From BOG-908 sp965198915 (GTDB taxonomy: Bacteria > Pseudomonadota > Alphaproteobacteria > Acetobacterales > Acetobacteraceae): a stretch of 64,000 nt of DNA. Below are positions 16,723-25,968 of the stretch, one piece after another; positions within the stretch are counted from its first letter, which is position 1; every line of letters starts with the position of its first letter. Below the pieces are notes generated by a model that saw only the letters and a list, made by a program, of their open reading frames with translations, had not been told where the DNA came from and ran no database searches. The position numbers and the translations under genes were made by a program. Location: NCBI GenBank assembly GCA_965198915.1, contig CBDAQC010000002.1:1054001-1118000 (forward strand), given 5' to 3'.

Positions 16723-18183
16723 ATGCAAATCGGCGAAATCCTGGTAGCGCAAGGCCTGGTCAGCCTGGCCGACATGGCCACCGCGCACGAACGCCACCGC
16801 CGCGCCGGCGGGCGGCTGTCGGACGTGCTGATTGAGATGCGCCTGCTCTCCCAGGATGCGCTGCTGGGCGCACAGGAGCAGGTGAGCGCCACCGCACCGC
16901 TGCAGCCGCGCAGCCTGGCCGAGACGGGCGTGAACACGCAAAATCTGCTGGGCCTGATGCTGCGCTTCATGGCGCTGGAGTCACGCGAGACCGCGGCCGA
17001 GATCATGGCGGCCATGAAGCTGCCCTACGGCATCGTGGAACGGCTGCTGGACGAGGCGCGCAACAGGAGCTGGGTGCAGGCGATGGGCATCGGGTTGACG
17101 GGCCATGCCGCGGAGCCGCGCTACACGCTGAGCCAGGAAGGGCGCAGCGCATTGGCGGACGCAATGCTGCAGAGCCTGTATATCGGCCCGGCACCTGTGC
17201 CGCTGGAGGTGTTCCAGGCGCAAGTGATGCGGCAACGCCTGGTGCGCGAGCGGCTGACCGCCGCTTCGTTGCGTAGCGGGATGGGCGGGCTGGCGATGCC
17301 CGACCACTTCCTGCGCAAGCTGCTGCCGGCGATCAACGCCGGCAGCTCGATCCTGCTGTTCGGGCCGCCCGGTAACGGCAAGACGAGCGTGGCCTCGCGC
17401 ATCGCCGCGCTGTTCCGCGAAGTGATCTACGTGCCGTACGCGGTGGAGATCGCGGGCCAGGTCATGCGCGTGTTCGACCCTGGGCTGCACATGCCGGTGG
17501 TCAGCGAGGAGGACCGCGCGCTGCTTGGCAGCGAGGGGCTGACGAGCGTGGCCTTCGACGACCGTTTCGCCCTCTGCCGCCGGCCTTTCGCCATGGCGGG
17601 CGGCGAGCTGACGATGGAAATGCTGGACCTGCAGTTCGACACGCACACGAAGTTCTATGACGCGCCGCTGCACGTGAAGGCGCTGGGTGGCGTGTTCCTG
17701 ATCGACGATTTCGGCCGCCAGCGCATGGATCCGAAGGAGCTGCTGAACCGCTGGATCGTGCCGATGGAAAGCCGGGTGGATTACCTGAAGCTGCATTCCG
17801 GCAAGAGCTTCAGCTTCCCCTTCGACGAGCTGCTGATCTTTTCGACCAATATCGATCCCAAGGAGATCATGGATCCGGCGCTGCTGCGGCGTATCCCCTA
17901 CAAGATCAAGCTGTTCGCACCTGAGATGGACGAGTATCGCGCCATCTTTGCAATCGAGGCGGAGAAGCGCGGGCTGACGCTCGCGGACGGCTTGGTGGAT
18001 TACGCGGCCTCTCTGCTCCTGAAAGGTGGGTTCGGGCTTGCGTATTTCCAGCCGAAATTCGTCTGCGAGCAGGCGGCGGAGATGTGCCAGTCGTTCGGAT
18101 TGGAGATGGTGGTGACGCGGGAGCTGGCGGCGGAGGCGTTGTCAAATTTATACGTGCAGATCGCGGATTTGGCGGGGGAGTGA
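16723..18183 (+). CDS. AAA-family ATPase with MshEN-like N-terminal domain
   Basis: 486 residues. The N-terminus (1–50) reads IGEILVAQGLVSLADMATAH and continues with GGRLSDVLIEMRLLSQDAL, matching the repeated (L)G..L...G...x..L pattern of MshEN/GspE-N domains, which in some ATPases bind cyclic di-GMP. The C-terminal ATPase has Walker A GPPGNGKT at 214–221, Walker B VFLIDDFGR near 325, and a sensor FSTNIDP. Possible roles are surface-structure assembly or c-di-GMP-dependent remodelling, but no pilus or secretion genes are adjacent. ATG 16723 follows repeat arm D directly; the arm's AAGAAGG lies about 14 nt upstream. The frame could open earlier (16657) only by translating the repeat. Confidence 0.8.
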   Translation: MQIGEILVAQGLVSLADMATAHERHRRAGGRLSDVLIEMRLLSQDALLGAQEQVSATAPLQPRSLAETGVNTQNLLGLMLRFMALESRETAAEIMAAMKLPYGIVERLLDEARNRSWVQAMGIGLTGHAAEPRYTLSQEGRSALADAMLQSLYIGPAPVPLEVFQAQVMRQRLVRERLTAASLRSGMGGLAMPDHFLRKLLPAINAGSSILLFGPPGNGKTSVASRIAALFREVIYVPYAVEIAGQVMRVFDPGLHMPVVSEEDRALLGSEGLTSVAFDDRFALCRRPFAMAGGELTMEMLDLQFDTHTKFYDAPLHVKALGGVFLIDDFGRQRMDPKELLNRWIVPMESRVDYLKLHSGKSFSFPFDELLIFSTNIDPKEIMDPALLRRIPYKIKLFAPEMDEYRAIFAIEAEKRGLTLADGLVDYAASLLLKGGFGLAYFQPKFVCEQAAEMCQSFGLEMVVTRELAAEALSNLYVQIADLAGE

Positions 18184-18374
18184 GAAAGGCCTTCTTTTTT
18201 GGAGACAGAAGCAACATTCTCAACCGATGGATTGCAGCGCGTCAGAATCGATTGCGTGAAGAATTATTGTGTCAAGCAAGAATCGCCAGTAATAAGCAAC
18301 CGAGCACGTGCTGTCTCCACATGCCGCGACAGCGCTGGCATTCTTTGCTTCTTCTTTTCAGAAAAGACGGTTTG
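18183..18374. repeat. AT-rich inverted-repeat element E, decayed
   Basis: Arm 1 (18183–18220, GAAAGGCCTTCTTTTTTGGA) abuts the ATPase stop codon; arm 2 (about 18340–18374) is a mutated inverted copy ending at the hflX stop. The central 115 bp is unrelated sequence. It fills the convergent gap between the ATPase and hflX. Confidence 0.65.
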
Positions 18375-19697
18375 CTATCCTCCCGACCCCACCCGCTCGA
18401 ACCGCGCCCGGTCCGCCGGAAGCAGCCGCACCGTCACATGCGCCGCCTGCTCGTCATCCTCGCGGCCGATCACTTCGCCATGCTCGTACAGCCAGGCCAG
18501 CCGCGCCCCATCCGAGTGCTCGATGTCGTAATCCGCCTGCTCCATGCCGGCGGCAATCCGCGCGTCCAGCATGGCCTTCAGCGCGTCCAGGCCCTCGCCG
18601 GTGATCGCAGATACCGCAACGCTGCCGGGCTTGGCCGGCAAAGCGTGCGCGCCGCCCAGCAAATCCGCCTTGTTCAGCACCTCGATCGTCCGGTCGCCGA
18701 AATCCTCGTCCAGCGTGCCGTCTTTGGCCATGCCGTCCAGCACCGCCAGCACGTCGGCGCGCTGCGCGGCGCTGTCCGGGTGCGCCGCGTCGCGTACGTG
18801 CAGGATCACGTCCGCCTCGGCCACCTCCTCCAGCGTGGCGCGGAAAGCCGCCACCAGTTCTGTCGGCAGCTCGCTGATGAAGCCTACGGTGTCGGACAGG
18901 ATCACGCGCCGGCCGCTCGGCAGCACCAGCCCGCGCATCGTCGGATCAAGTGTTGCGAACAGCTGGTCCTGCGCGTGCACTTCGGCGCCGGTCAGCGCGT
19001 TGAACAGGGTGGATTTGCCGGCGTTCGTGTAGCCCACCAGCGCCACCATGGGGAACGGCACGCGCTTGCGGGCGCTGCGGTGCAGGCCGCGCGTCCGGCG
19101 CACCTGCTCCAGCTCGCGCTTCAGCTTCACGATCCGGTCGGTGATCAGCCTTCGGTCCGCCTCGATCTGCGTCTCGCCGGGGCCGCCCAGGAAGCCGAAG
19201 CCGCCGCGCTGGCGTTCCAGATGGGTCCAGGACCGCACCAGGCGCGAGCGCTGGTAGTCCAGATGCGCCAGTTCCACCTGCAGCGAGCCTTCGCGTGTCA
19301 CGGCGCGCTCGCCGAAGATGTCCAGGATCAGGCCGGTGCGGTCGATCACCTTGCAGCCCCAGTTACGCTCCAGGTTGCGCTGCTGCACCGGGCTTAACGC
19401 CGCATCGACGATGGCCACGGTCACCTGTGCTTCGGCAAGATGGGCCTTCTCCGCCTCCATCTGCCCGGAGCCGAGCAGGGTAGAAGGCCTGCGGCCGCGC
19501 AGCGGCAGTATGGAGGTATGCACGACGACGAGGCCGATGGAGGCTGCGAGCCCGACTGCCTCCGCAAGCCTCGCCTCTGCTGCCCGGGATGGGTCTACCC
19601 CGGTGCGCTCGGCCGAGCTCGGCCGTTCCCAGGGCAAGATGACCGCGGCGCGCGTAGGCGCCGGCCGGCCGGCATGCGTGCGCTCCGGGCGCAGCAC
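18375..19697 (-). CDS. hflX: GTPase HflX
   Basis: Ribosome-associated GTPase that rescues or splits stalled and heat-damaged ribosomes. G1 is GYTNAGKST, G3 DTVGF and G4 NKAD; the HflX-specific N-terminal domain with GSGQMEAEKAHL precedes them, along with GGFGFLGGPGETQIE in the linker. I choose GTG 19697 because AGGA lies 7 nt upstream, giving 440 aa. The frame stays open to ATG 19829, which would overlap hfq by 58 bp and has no ribosome-binding site. Downstream of hfq, the classic hfq–hflX order. Confidence 0.92.
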   Translation of the reverse strand: MLRPERTHAGRPAPTRAAVILPWERPSSAERTGVDPSRAAEARLAEAVGLAASIGLVVVHTSILPLRGRRPSTLLGSGQMEAEKAHLAEAQVTVAIVDAALSPVQQRNLERNWGCKVIDRTGLILDIFGERAVTREGSLQVELAHLDYQRSRLVRSWTHLERQRGGFGFLGGPGETQIEADRRLITDRIVKLKRELEQVRRTRGLHRSARKRVPFPMVALVGYTNAGKSTLFNALTGAEVHAQDQLFATLDPTMRGLVLPSGRRVILSDTVGFISELPTELVAAFRATLEEVAEADVILHVRDAAHPDSAAQRADVLAVLDGMAKDGTLDEDFGDRTIEVLNKADLLGGAHALPAKPGSVAVSAITGEGLDALKAMLDARIAAGMEQADYDIEHSDGARLAWLYEHGEVIGREDDEQAAHVTVRLLPADRARFERVGSGG

Positions 19698-19770
19698 CGC
19701 CGTGTCCTGTTCGACAGCCGTGGTCTCACCGACCGTTCCGGGATCCTCGCCAGAAATCCCGGAGCCTTCG

Positions 19771-20052
19771 TCAGAAATCGCTTTCGGCAGGACTATCCTC
19801 CTTGGCCGCCGCGCCCTCCCTGGCTGCATCGAACAGCTGAATGGGCGCGCCCGGCATGACGGTGCTTATGGCGTGTTTGTAGACTAGCTGCGTGTGGCCG
19901 TCCCGGCGCAGCAGCACGGAAAAATTATCGAACCAGGTGATGATGCCCTGCAGCTTCACACCGTTTATCAGGAACACCGTCACCGGCGTCTTGGCCTTGC
20001 GCACGTGATTGAGGAAAACGTCCTGCACGTTTTGCGGTTTTTCAGCAGCCAC
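19771..20052 (-). CDS. hfq: RNA chaperone Hfq
   Basis: Hexameric Sm-like protein that pairs small RNAs with mRNAs. The 93-residue product has Sm1 VTVFLINGVKLQGIITWFDN and the diagnostic Sm2 YKHAIST, then a short acidic tail. Start is GTG 20052, with AGAAGGG 9 nt upstream; a longer frame to 20163 lacks such a site. Followed by hflX. A 15-bp palindrome lies about 100 bp upstream. Confidence 0.95.
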   Translation of the reverse strand: MAAEKPQNVQDVFLNHVRKAKTPVTVFLINGVKLQGIITWFDNFSVLLRRDGHTQLVYKHAISTVMPGAPIQLFDAAREGAAAKEDSPAESDF

Positions 20053-20150
20053 GAGGTTTGCCCTTCTTGTTTGCGCGGCCCTGCGTTGGTGCGGGCCGTG
20101 TCGACCGTTGACCCTGCAAACCCCATGCCGGGCTGTGCGAGCCTTAAGTT

Positions 20151-20165
20151 CGTTGCATCGCAACG
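20151..20165. promoter_or_regulatory. palindrome upstream of hfq
   Basis: CGTTGCATCGCAACG is a perfect 6-bp dyad around 3 nt in the 168-bp gap between the aminotransferase stop and the hfq start. It could be an operator for hfq or a hairpin end for the aminotransferase message. No known regulator site is recognised. Confidence 0.3.
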
Positions 20166-20220
20166 TAGGCAGTTCCGTGGGAAAAAGAACTGAAAACGTC
20201 CCTCGCCCGGCGGATAGCGC

Positions 20221-21075
20221 CTATGCAGCAGCCACCCGGCGCGCCATCAACTCGAAAAGCATCCGTGCCACCGGGCCGGTCTTGCCCGTGCCCACCACCG
20301 TGCCGTCCAGCTGCAGGACCGGCTTCAGGAACGAGGTCGCTGAGGTCAGGAACACCTCGCGCGCGGCACGCAGCTCTGCCAGCGAAAACGCCCGTTCTTC
20401 AAGCACCACGCCGGCGCGCTGCATCTCCTCGATCAGCGCAGCCCGCGTGCAGCCGGGCAAAATGGCGTGGCTCAACGGCCGGGTGCGCAAGGTGCCGTCC
20501 GCGTCCACGATCCAGACCGAGGTGGACGCGCCCTCTGTCACCATCGCGTCCTCGTCGTACAGTATCGCTTCGCCGGCGCCCTGCACGCGCGCCGCCTGGC
20601 GCGCCAGCACGTTCGGCAGCAGCCCCACAGACTTGATGTCGCACCTGTCCCAACGCTGGTCCGGCAGTGTAACGGCGCTTATCGACCAGCCATCCAGGCT
20701 TTGCGGAAATGCCGGGGCGCGATGGAGCGTCACCACCAGTGCCGGCCTGGTGCCGGGGGCGGGAAACGCGTGCTCCCGCTTGGCCACACCGCGGGTGACC
20801 TGGATGTAGAGCAGGCCGGCGCGGCGGCGGTTGCGCGCGACGACCTCGCCCAGCACCACCGCCAGCGCCCGGCGTGCCACGGGCCAGCGTATCTGCAGCT
20901 CTCGCAGGCTGCGCGCGAGGCGGTCCAGATGCAGGTCCAGGTCGATCAGCCGGCCGCCATGCAAATAGGCGACCTCGTACACGCCGTCGGCGAACTGGTA
21001 GCCGCGATCCTCAATATGCACCACGGCCTGTGCGTGAGGTACGTAGCGGCCGTTCACGTAGGCTATGCGGCTCAT
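20221..21075 (-). CDS. dat: D-amino-acid aminotransferase (PLP fold type IV)
   Basis: 284 aa. The N-terminus YVNGRYVPHAQAVVHIEDRG and the following FADGVYEVA are typical for D-alanine transaminases. The Schiff-base lysine lies in CDIKSVGLLPNVLA, and the TEGASTSVWIV block binds the cofactor phosphate. The enzyme supplies D-glutamate or D-alanine for peptidoglycan. Branched-chain aminotransferase is the alternative, but the short length and the motif order favour the D-specific group. ATG 21075 is followed upstream by a decayed repeat. Confidence 0.88.
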   Translation of the reverse strand: MSRIAYVNGRYVPHAQAVVHIEDRGYQFADGVYEVAYLHGGRLIDLDLHLDRLARSLRELQIRWPVARRALAVVLGEVVARNRRRAGLLYIQVTRGVAKREHAFPAPGTRPALVVTLHRAPAFPQSLDGWSISAVTLPDQRWDRCDIKSVGLLPNVLARQAARVQGAGEAILYDEDAMVTEGASTSVWIVDADGTLRTRPLSHAILPGCTRAALIEEMQRAGVVLEERAFSLAELRAAREVFLTSATSFLKPVLQLDGTVVGTGKTGPVARMLFELMARRVAAA

Positions 21076-21077
21076 GA

Positions 21078-21195
21078 GGCAGGAAAGCCTTCTTTCTCGA
21101 CGAGAAGAAGCAGGATCTCTGCGTCCCCGCTGCCGGCGCGGCGGGCATCCCCTGCCTCAGCCGACGCCCGCGATACAGAAAAGCAAGCTCCCTTG
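21078..21195. repeat. AT-rich inverted-repeat element F, decayed
   Basis: Arm 1 (21078–21120) keeps GCAGGAAAGCCTTCTTTCTC and AAGAAGCAGGAT; arm 2 (about 21172–21195) is reduced to a short remnant. Lies between DUF4167 and the aminotransferase gene on the same strand. Confidence 0.55.
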
Positions 21196-21207
21196 CGCCC
21201 ATTCACG

Positions 21208-21693
21208 TCAAGCCGCGTCTTCAGCCCCGTCCTGCCCGGCCTGTTCCACGTAGGCCGGCGCTGGGCCGTTCGCCATCGGCGGCTGCTCCTCGCCTTCCTG
21301 CCCGTCGCGCTCGCGCCTTGGCTGGCCGTTCTGATACTGGCCATTCTGCTGGTGGCCCTGATGCTGCGGCTGGCCGCCATGCGCCTGGGCGTTCTGCTGG
21401 CTGGCCTGGTTGATGGCATTCAGGATGCGAAAGTAATGCTCGGCATATTGGAAGTAACTTTCCGCCATGACGCGGTCGCCTGACCCCGTCGCATCACGCC
21501 CGAGCTGCAGGTATTTCTCGAACAGTTGCTGTGCCGTGCCGCGAATACGCAGATCCGGCCCGCTGCTGTCGAAGACATGGTTCCTGTTGAGCGGGATGTT
21601 GCCGCCATACTGGCGTGGGCTTCCGCCCCCGCCGCCACCACCGCCGCCGCCACCGTTACGATGGGAGCGTCCGCGCATGCGTTTCATGTTCAT
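21208..21693 (-). CDS. DUF4167 domain protein, probably RNA-associated
   Basis: 161 aa. A basic start MNMKRMRGRSHRN is followed by eleven consecutive glycines, then the DUF4167 core (about 30–95) with NHVFDSSGPDLRIRGTAQQL and a helix-rich repeat-like segment ending in AEHYFRILNAINQA. The tail is Gln/Asn/Gly-rich, probably disordered. Alphaproteobacterial DUF4167 genes typically lie next to prmC, as here. Basic glycine-rich and prion-like tails suggest RNA binding, which is inference. Confidence 0.85.
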   Translation of the reverse strand: MNMKRMRGRSHRNGGGGGGGGGGGSPRQYGGNIPLNRNHVFDSSGPDLRIRGTAQQLFEKYLQLGRDATGSGDRVMAESYFQYAEHYFRILNAINQASQQNAQAHGGQPQHQGHQQNGQYQNGQPRRERDGQEGEEQPPMANGPAPAYVEQAGQDGAEDAA

Positions 21694-21946
21694 CCGATTA
21701 CAATGTGCTTCCCTGTTGCAGCGCCGGCCCGTTCGGCTGCGGCCGGAAAGGGCTGCGAGCGAAACCTTCTATGGGCGGTCACCAGTTTGCCTTGCGGCTA
21801 CGAACCATGGTCAGGTGGCCGAATCGGCCCTGTCCGACACCTAGTTCCGCAACGTGCCCGTGGCCGTAGCAAGTAAAATCCACATTGGGCACGCATCCGC
21901 GCGCGGCCGGACCCTAACCCGAAGCGGCGGTCCTGCCAAACATTTT

Positions 21947-22780
21947 CTATGCCGCCCCCGCACGCGTGAGTACCACGGCCCGTGCGATCCCGCCGAGATC
22001 GGCCCTGGCTTCCAGCTGGGCGAGATCGGCCCGTGCCGCAAGCCCGCGCACAGCTTCGTCCTGCCCGGCGCCCACTTCCAGCACCGCCACGCCGCGCCGG
22101 TCCAGCAGGTTCGGCAGAGCGGGCAACAGGCGCCGGTAGGCGTCCAGCCCTTCTGCGCCGCCATCGAGGGCGCAAGCAGGCTCGAACAGCCGCACCTCAG
22201 GCATCAGCCCCGCCAGCGCGCGGGTTTCGATATAGGGCGGATTGCACAGGATAAGGTCGAATTGGCCGCGCAACGCGGCTGCCCAGTCGCCGGCCAGGAA
22301 GGCGCATCGGGCCGCCATCCCGTTGGCCGCCGAATTGCGCGCAGCCAGGCGGCACGCTGCCGGTGACAGATCCACACCCACCCCGAACGCGTCCGGGCAG
22401 GCAGACAGCACGGCGAGCAGCAGGCAGCCCGTGCCGGTGCCAAGATCCAGCACGCGTCTTGCCGCCGGCGCATGTGCCAGTGCCGCTTCAACCAGCGTCT
22501 CGCTATCCGGCCGCGGCACCAGCGTGTCCGGCGAGACCTCCAGCTCCAGGGTCCAGAAGCCGCGCCGGCCGGTGATAAGCGCCAGCGGCTCCCGCGCTGC
22601 ACGCCTTGCAACCAGGCGAGCATACGATGCTTGGCCGATCTGCCCGGCCGGATCCAGCAGCTGGCCCGGCGGCAGGCCAAGCAGGTGAGCCGCGAGCAGG
22701 CGTGCCTCGCGCCGCGGCTGCTCCACGCCGGCATCTTGCAGAAGCCGGCACGCCCAGGCGAGTGCGGCGCCGAGCGGCAT
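21947..22780 (-). CDS. prmC: peptide chain release factor N5-glutamine methyltransferase
   Basis: Methylates the GGQ glutamine of RF1 and RF2. The catalytic NPPY motif is present in LILCNPPYIETRA, with SAM-binding VLDLGTGTGCL before it. From ATG 22780 the product is 277 aa and the start region (LGAALAWACRLLQDAGVEQPRREARLL) aligns well with the family's helical N-terminus; GGA sits about 7 nt upstream. Longer starts at 22858 (with AGGA nearby) and 22888 are possible, but 22858 would overlap the start of the divergent gene at 22840. Confidence 0.92.
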   Translation of the reverse strand: MPLGAALAWACRLLQDAGVEQPRREARLLAAHLLGLPPGQLLDPAGQIGQASYARLVARRAAREPLALITGRRGFWTLELEVSPDTLVPRPDSETLVEAALAHAPAARRVLDLGTGTGCLLLAVLSACPDAFGVGVDLSPAACRLAARNSAANGMAARCAFLAGDWAAALRGQFDLILCNPPYIETRALAGLMPEVRLFEPACALDGGAEGLDAYRRLLPALPNLLDRRGVAVLEVGAGQDEAVRGLAARADLAQLEARADLGGIARAVVLTRAGAA

Positions 22781-22839
22781 CGCCTTTTCCGGCGCTGCTG
22801 CGTTATCCTGCGCTGCAAGCACAGGATCATGAGGCGTAG

Positions 22840-23301
22840 ATGCGTCTGCCGAACCCATTCCTAATCCTGTCCGCCGCCTTGCTGGCAAGCCTGCCCGCCG
22901 CCGCCGGCGCGGTGGGCAGCACGGTCAGCTTCCACATCTCCGACGAGACCGACCCCGCCGAGATCACCGAGGCCACGACGGTGTTCATCAACGGCCAGCT
23001 CGTGGCGCATTTCGAGCTTTCCGCCACCCACCCATCCGGCAACGTGGCGGTCACCGTTCCGGCAGCGGACCGCTATGAATATGCGCTGTGCGGCCGCATC
23101 ACCATACGCGCGGCAGACGGACACAGCGAAACCCATGTGCTGGACGACGGCGCCACGATGACCGACCCTGCCGGACGCAACCTGGAAGCGCTGGCATCCG
23201 ACGGGTTCACCACCTTCTTCCTTGCGGAGCGAAGCGCTGGGCCGGCCGGGGCGCCCACGGACCTGCACAAAACGAATGTCTGTGCGATCCCCACGTCGTA
23301 G
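22840..23301 (+). CDS. exported protein of unknown function
   Basis: 153 aa with a clear signal peptide (MRLPNPFLILSAALLASLPAAAGA, cleavage about residue 24). The mature part is beta-rich, with VFINGQLVAHFELSATH and VTVPAADRYEYALCGRITI suggesting a lipid- or ligand-binding sandwich; two cysteines could pair. No family recognised. Divergent from prmC with starts only about 60 bp apart. Confidence 0.7.
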   Translation: MRLPNPFLILSAALLASLPAAAGAVGSTVSFHISDETDPAEITEATTVFINGQLVAHFELSATHPSGNVAVTVPAADRYEYALCGRITIRAADGHSETHVLDDGATMTDPAGRNLEALASDGFTTFFLAERSAGPAGAPTDLHKTNVCAIPTS

Positions 23302-23375
23302 GAGAGAACGGGCGCTGCCCGTCCGAAAAGCAGCAGGGGCGTCGAGACGCGCCGAAGCGCGCCTGCCGGGGCGCG

Positions 23376-24365
23376 CTAGAACTTCGCCGAAAGCGCCAGG
23401 GAGCCGAAGTTGAACAGCGATTTCTCGTGCTTGAACTCCGAACTCTGCCAGGTCTGCGTGTAGGTCAACCGCACCCCGTAATACAGGACGGCCAGCCCGC
23501 CCTCGAACTCGCCCACATCCCAGATGTGGTGAACGTCACGTGAGTCGCTGCGAAACGTGCTGCCGTCCAGGGTGACGTCATAGCCCACCGCCTGGCCGTC
23601 CGCGCCGGCGAACGCGTACCAGGCAAACGGCCGCGCGTTGGTATAGGCGTCCGAGCCGTTCAGCCCGGGCTCGATGCGCGCCGTGCCGAAATCGCTCTGC
23701 AGCCCCTGCCCGAAGCGCAGCACCCCGCCCACCTGAACGTAGTCGCGTATGTCGCCTATGCTGACGGTGGCCGAGGGCAGCGCATCGGTCTCGAACGGCC
23801 CGAACTGCGCCACCGGAATGCGGTAGGTGCGCTGGCCGAGCAACTGGAAGGCCGGCTGGTCGGGCAACTGGTAATGCCAGCCGCGGTTCTGCGTATCGCC
23901 GATGATGCTGTGGAAGCCGTTCTGCACCTCTTCGCCCAGCGCCGCCGGTCCCACCACGCCCAGGCTCAGGCTGACAAGGTCGCGGGAGCTCGCAGTGTCA
24001 TGCACCAGCCCGGCGGTGGCGATCAGCACGCCGGCATAAGGGTGGTCATCCACAGGCGGCGGGCTCAGCTGGGTGTCGCGCGGCGTGAAGATGCTCTGGC
24101 TGATCTCCAGGCTTAGCCGGGTGGTTCCGTCGCCCCAGATGTTGCGTCCCAGCGCGGCCACCGGGCCCACCACGTCCTGCCCGCTCGTCCAGCCGAGCCG
24201 CAGGCCGCTGGTGTAATACTGATCCGAGGTGCCCTTCAGCGTCGATACCGCGTCGTTCTCCACCTGGATGGTGTAGATGCTGTCCTGGTCCAGCGGCGGC
24301 GCGGCGATGGCGGCGCCGCTCGCCAGCACGGAGGTCAGGGTCAGGCACCAGGTGCGAACGCGCAT
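23376..24365 (-). CDS. LpxR-type outer-membrane lipid A deacylase
   Basis: 329 aa including a signal peptide (about 1–21). The first mature segment IYTIQVENDAVSTLKG, then SDQYYTSGLRLGW, matches the LpxR family (DUF2219) Asn-Asp and D-x-Y-Y-T-x-G pattern; DDHPYAGVL is the equivalent of the DRPYAG block. The C-terminus FGSLALSAKF ends in the aromatic residue typical of beta-barrels. LpxR of Salmonella removes 3'-acyloxyacyl groups from lipid A; activity here is inferred. GGAAGC lies about 6 nt before ATG 24365. Converges with the exported protein gene. Confidence 0.82.
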   Translation of the reverse strand: MRVRTWCLTLTSVLASGAAIAAPPLDQDSIYTIQVENDAVSTLKGTSDQYYTSGLRLGWTSGQDVVGPVAALGRNIWGDGTTRLSLEISQSIFTPRDTQLSPPPVDDHPYAGVLIATAGLVHDTASSRDLVSLSLGVVGPAALGEEVQNGFHSIIGDTQNRGWHYQLPDQPAFQLLGQRTYRIPVAQFGPFETDALPSATVSIGDIRDYVQVGGVLRFGQGLQSDFGTARIEPGLNGSDAYTNARPFAWYAFAGADGQAVGYDVTLDGSTFRSDSRDVHHIWDVGEFEGGLAVLYYGVRLTYTQTWQSSEFKHEKSLFNFGSLALSAKF

Positions 24366-24414
24366 GCTTGCTTCCACTTCACAGATCGCCGGCGGGTTTA
24401 GGCTGGGGTAGGCG

Positions 24415-24562
24415 AGGAAGAAAGGCCTTCTTTCCTGATAAGAAGCGCTTCGCGCCGCCGCTAGCGCCACGGCGTGCGGCGGTGCTGCCAGCGGGCGCAC
24501 CTGCAGACGCGGCATGGATGCTGGGCAGGCTTAGGCGCAAAGTCGTCTTCTTTCTTCCTCTA
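24415..24562. repeat. AT-rich repeat G, decayed
   Basis: One recognisable arm (24415–24450, GGAAGAAAGGCCTTCTTTCC) and a trace of a second T-rich arm at about 24540–24562. Lies in the divergent gap between the LpxR-like gene and atoE. Confidence 0.5.
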
Positions 24563-24576
24563 CCCGGAGTCGGCAC

Positions 24577-25929
24577 ATGCCAGCCCAGTCCGCGTTCGGC
24601 AAAATCACGAACGTGTTCGTCTATCTGTTCGAACGGCTGCTGCCCGATCCGTTCGTCTTCGCCATCCTTCTGACGCTGCTGACGGCCGCCCTGGCCTTCC
24701 TGCTCGCCCCCCACGCAGCGCCAGGCGAAATACTCACCGCCTGGTATGGCGGCATCTTCCAAATCTTTCAGTTCGCCTTCCAGATGGTGCTGATACTTGT
24801 CACCGGCTACGCGCTCAGCACGTCGCGCCCGGTGGCCGGGCTGCTGGCCCGCACGGCGCTGCTGCCGCGCACCGCCGGCCAGGCGGTAGCGCTGACCATG
24901 GTCGTCTCGATGGGCGCCAACCTGCTCAACTGGGGCTTCGGCCTGGTCGTATCGGCGCTGTTCGCCCGCCAGATCGCCCGCCGAGTCAGGGTCGATTTCG
25001 CGTGGCTGATGGCGGCGGCCTATGGCGGGTTCCTGATGTTCCCGCCCGGTCTCTCCAGCTCCATAGCGCTGGCCGAGGCCACGCCGGGCAGCGCACTCAA
25101 CATCACCCAGAAGATCACCGGCCAGGTCGTCCCGCTGTCGCAGACCCTGCTGCCCTGGTTCAACATCCTCCCCACGCTGCTCATCATCGTGGTGCTTCCG
25201 GTGATCTTCGTCCGGTCCGGTCCCGCGGAGGCGGACATCATCCCGGCCGATGCCGCCCGGCTGGACGCGGAAGATGCCGAGACCGGCCCCCAAGCACATG
25301 CCGGCGGGCTGGCCGGCGCGCTGGACCGCGCCTGGATACTCAACGCCGCGATCGTGGCCGCGATCGCCGCCTATGTCGGACGCGCTCTGGCCCAGGGCGC
25401 CTTCCATCTCGACATCAACATGCTGATCCTGATCTTCCTCGGCGCCGGGCTCGCCCTGCACGCGCGGCCTGTCGCCTACGCGGCCGCCCTGCAGAAAGCC
25501 GCCCGCGTCACCGGCCCGCTGCTGCTGCAATATCCGTTCTACGGCGGCATCATGGGCATCATGACGACGACCGGTCTGGCGGGCGTCATCGCCACGCTGT
25601 TCGTGCGGGTCTCCACCCCGCACACCTTGCCGTTCTGGGGCTTCGTCTCGTCCATAATCATCAACCTGTTCGTGCCGAGCGGCGGCGGCCACTGGGCCGT
25701 GCAGGGCCCGTTCATCGTGCCGGCCGCCGCAACCCTGCACGTTCCGCAGGGATTGGCCGCGATGTCGGTGGCCTACGGCGAGTGCGTGGCCAACATGATA
25801 CAGCCGTTCTGGGCGCTGCCGCTTCTTGCCATCGCCGGCATCGGCGTTCGCCGCGTGCTGGGGTTCAGCGTGATCAGCTTCCTGGTGTCACTCTTGGTCT
25901 ACGGCGCGGCGATGCTGGTATTTGCCTAG
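24577..25929 (+). CDS. atoE: short-chain fatty acid transporter, AtoE family
   Basis: 450-residue inner-membrane permease with about twelve hydrophobic segments. The opening VFVYLFERLLPDPFVFAILL and the sequences NLLNWGFGLVVSALFARQI and NLFVPSGGGHWAVQGP are typical of AtoE. The E. coli homologue takes up acetoacetate and butyrate-like acids. No acetoacetate degradation genes (atoDAB) lie nearby, so the cargo is uncertain. Repeat element H follows the stop codon. Confidence 0.9.
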   Translation: MPAQSAFGKITNVFVYLFERLLPDPFVFAILLTLLTAALAFLLAPHAAPGEILTAWYGGIFQIFQFAFQMVLILVTGYALSTSRPVAGLLARTALLPRTAGQAVALTMVVSMGANLLNWGFGLVVSALFARQIARRVRVDFAWLMAAAYGGFLMFPPGLSSSIALAEATPGSALNITQKITGQVVPLSQTLLPWFNILPTLLIIVVLPVIFVRSGPAEADIIPADAARLDAEDAETGPQAHAGGLAGALDRAWILNAAIVAAIAAYVGRALAQGAFHLDINMLILIFLGAGLALHARPVAYAAALQKAARVTGPLLLQYPFYGGIMGIMTTTGLAGVIATLFVRVSTPHTLPFWGFVSSIIINLFVPSGGGHWAVQGPFIVPAAATLHVPQGLAAMSVAYGECVANMIQPFWALPLLAIAGIGVRRVLGFSVISFLVSLLVYGAAMLVFA

Positions 25930-25968
25930 GCCCGCGCGAGATGCTGCGCTGCGTGTCCTGGGTGGGTA

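Noticed and set aside
19698..19829. ATG start of hflX overlapping hfq
   Set aside because: No ribosome-binding site; the GTG at 19697 has AGGA at correct distance.
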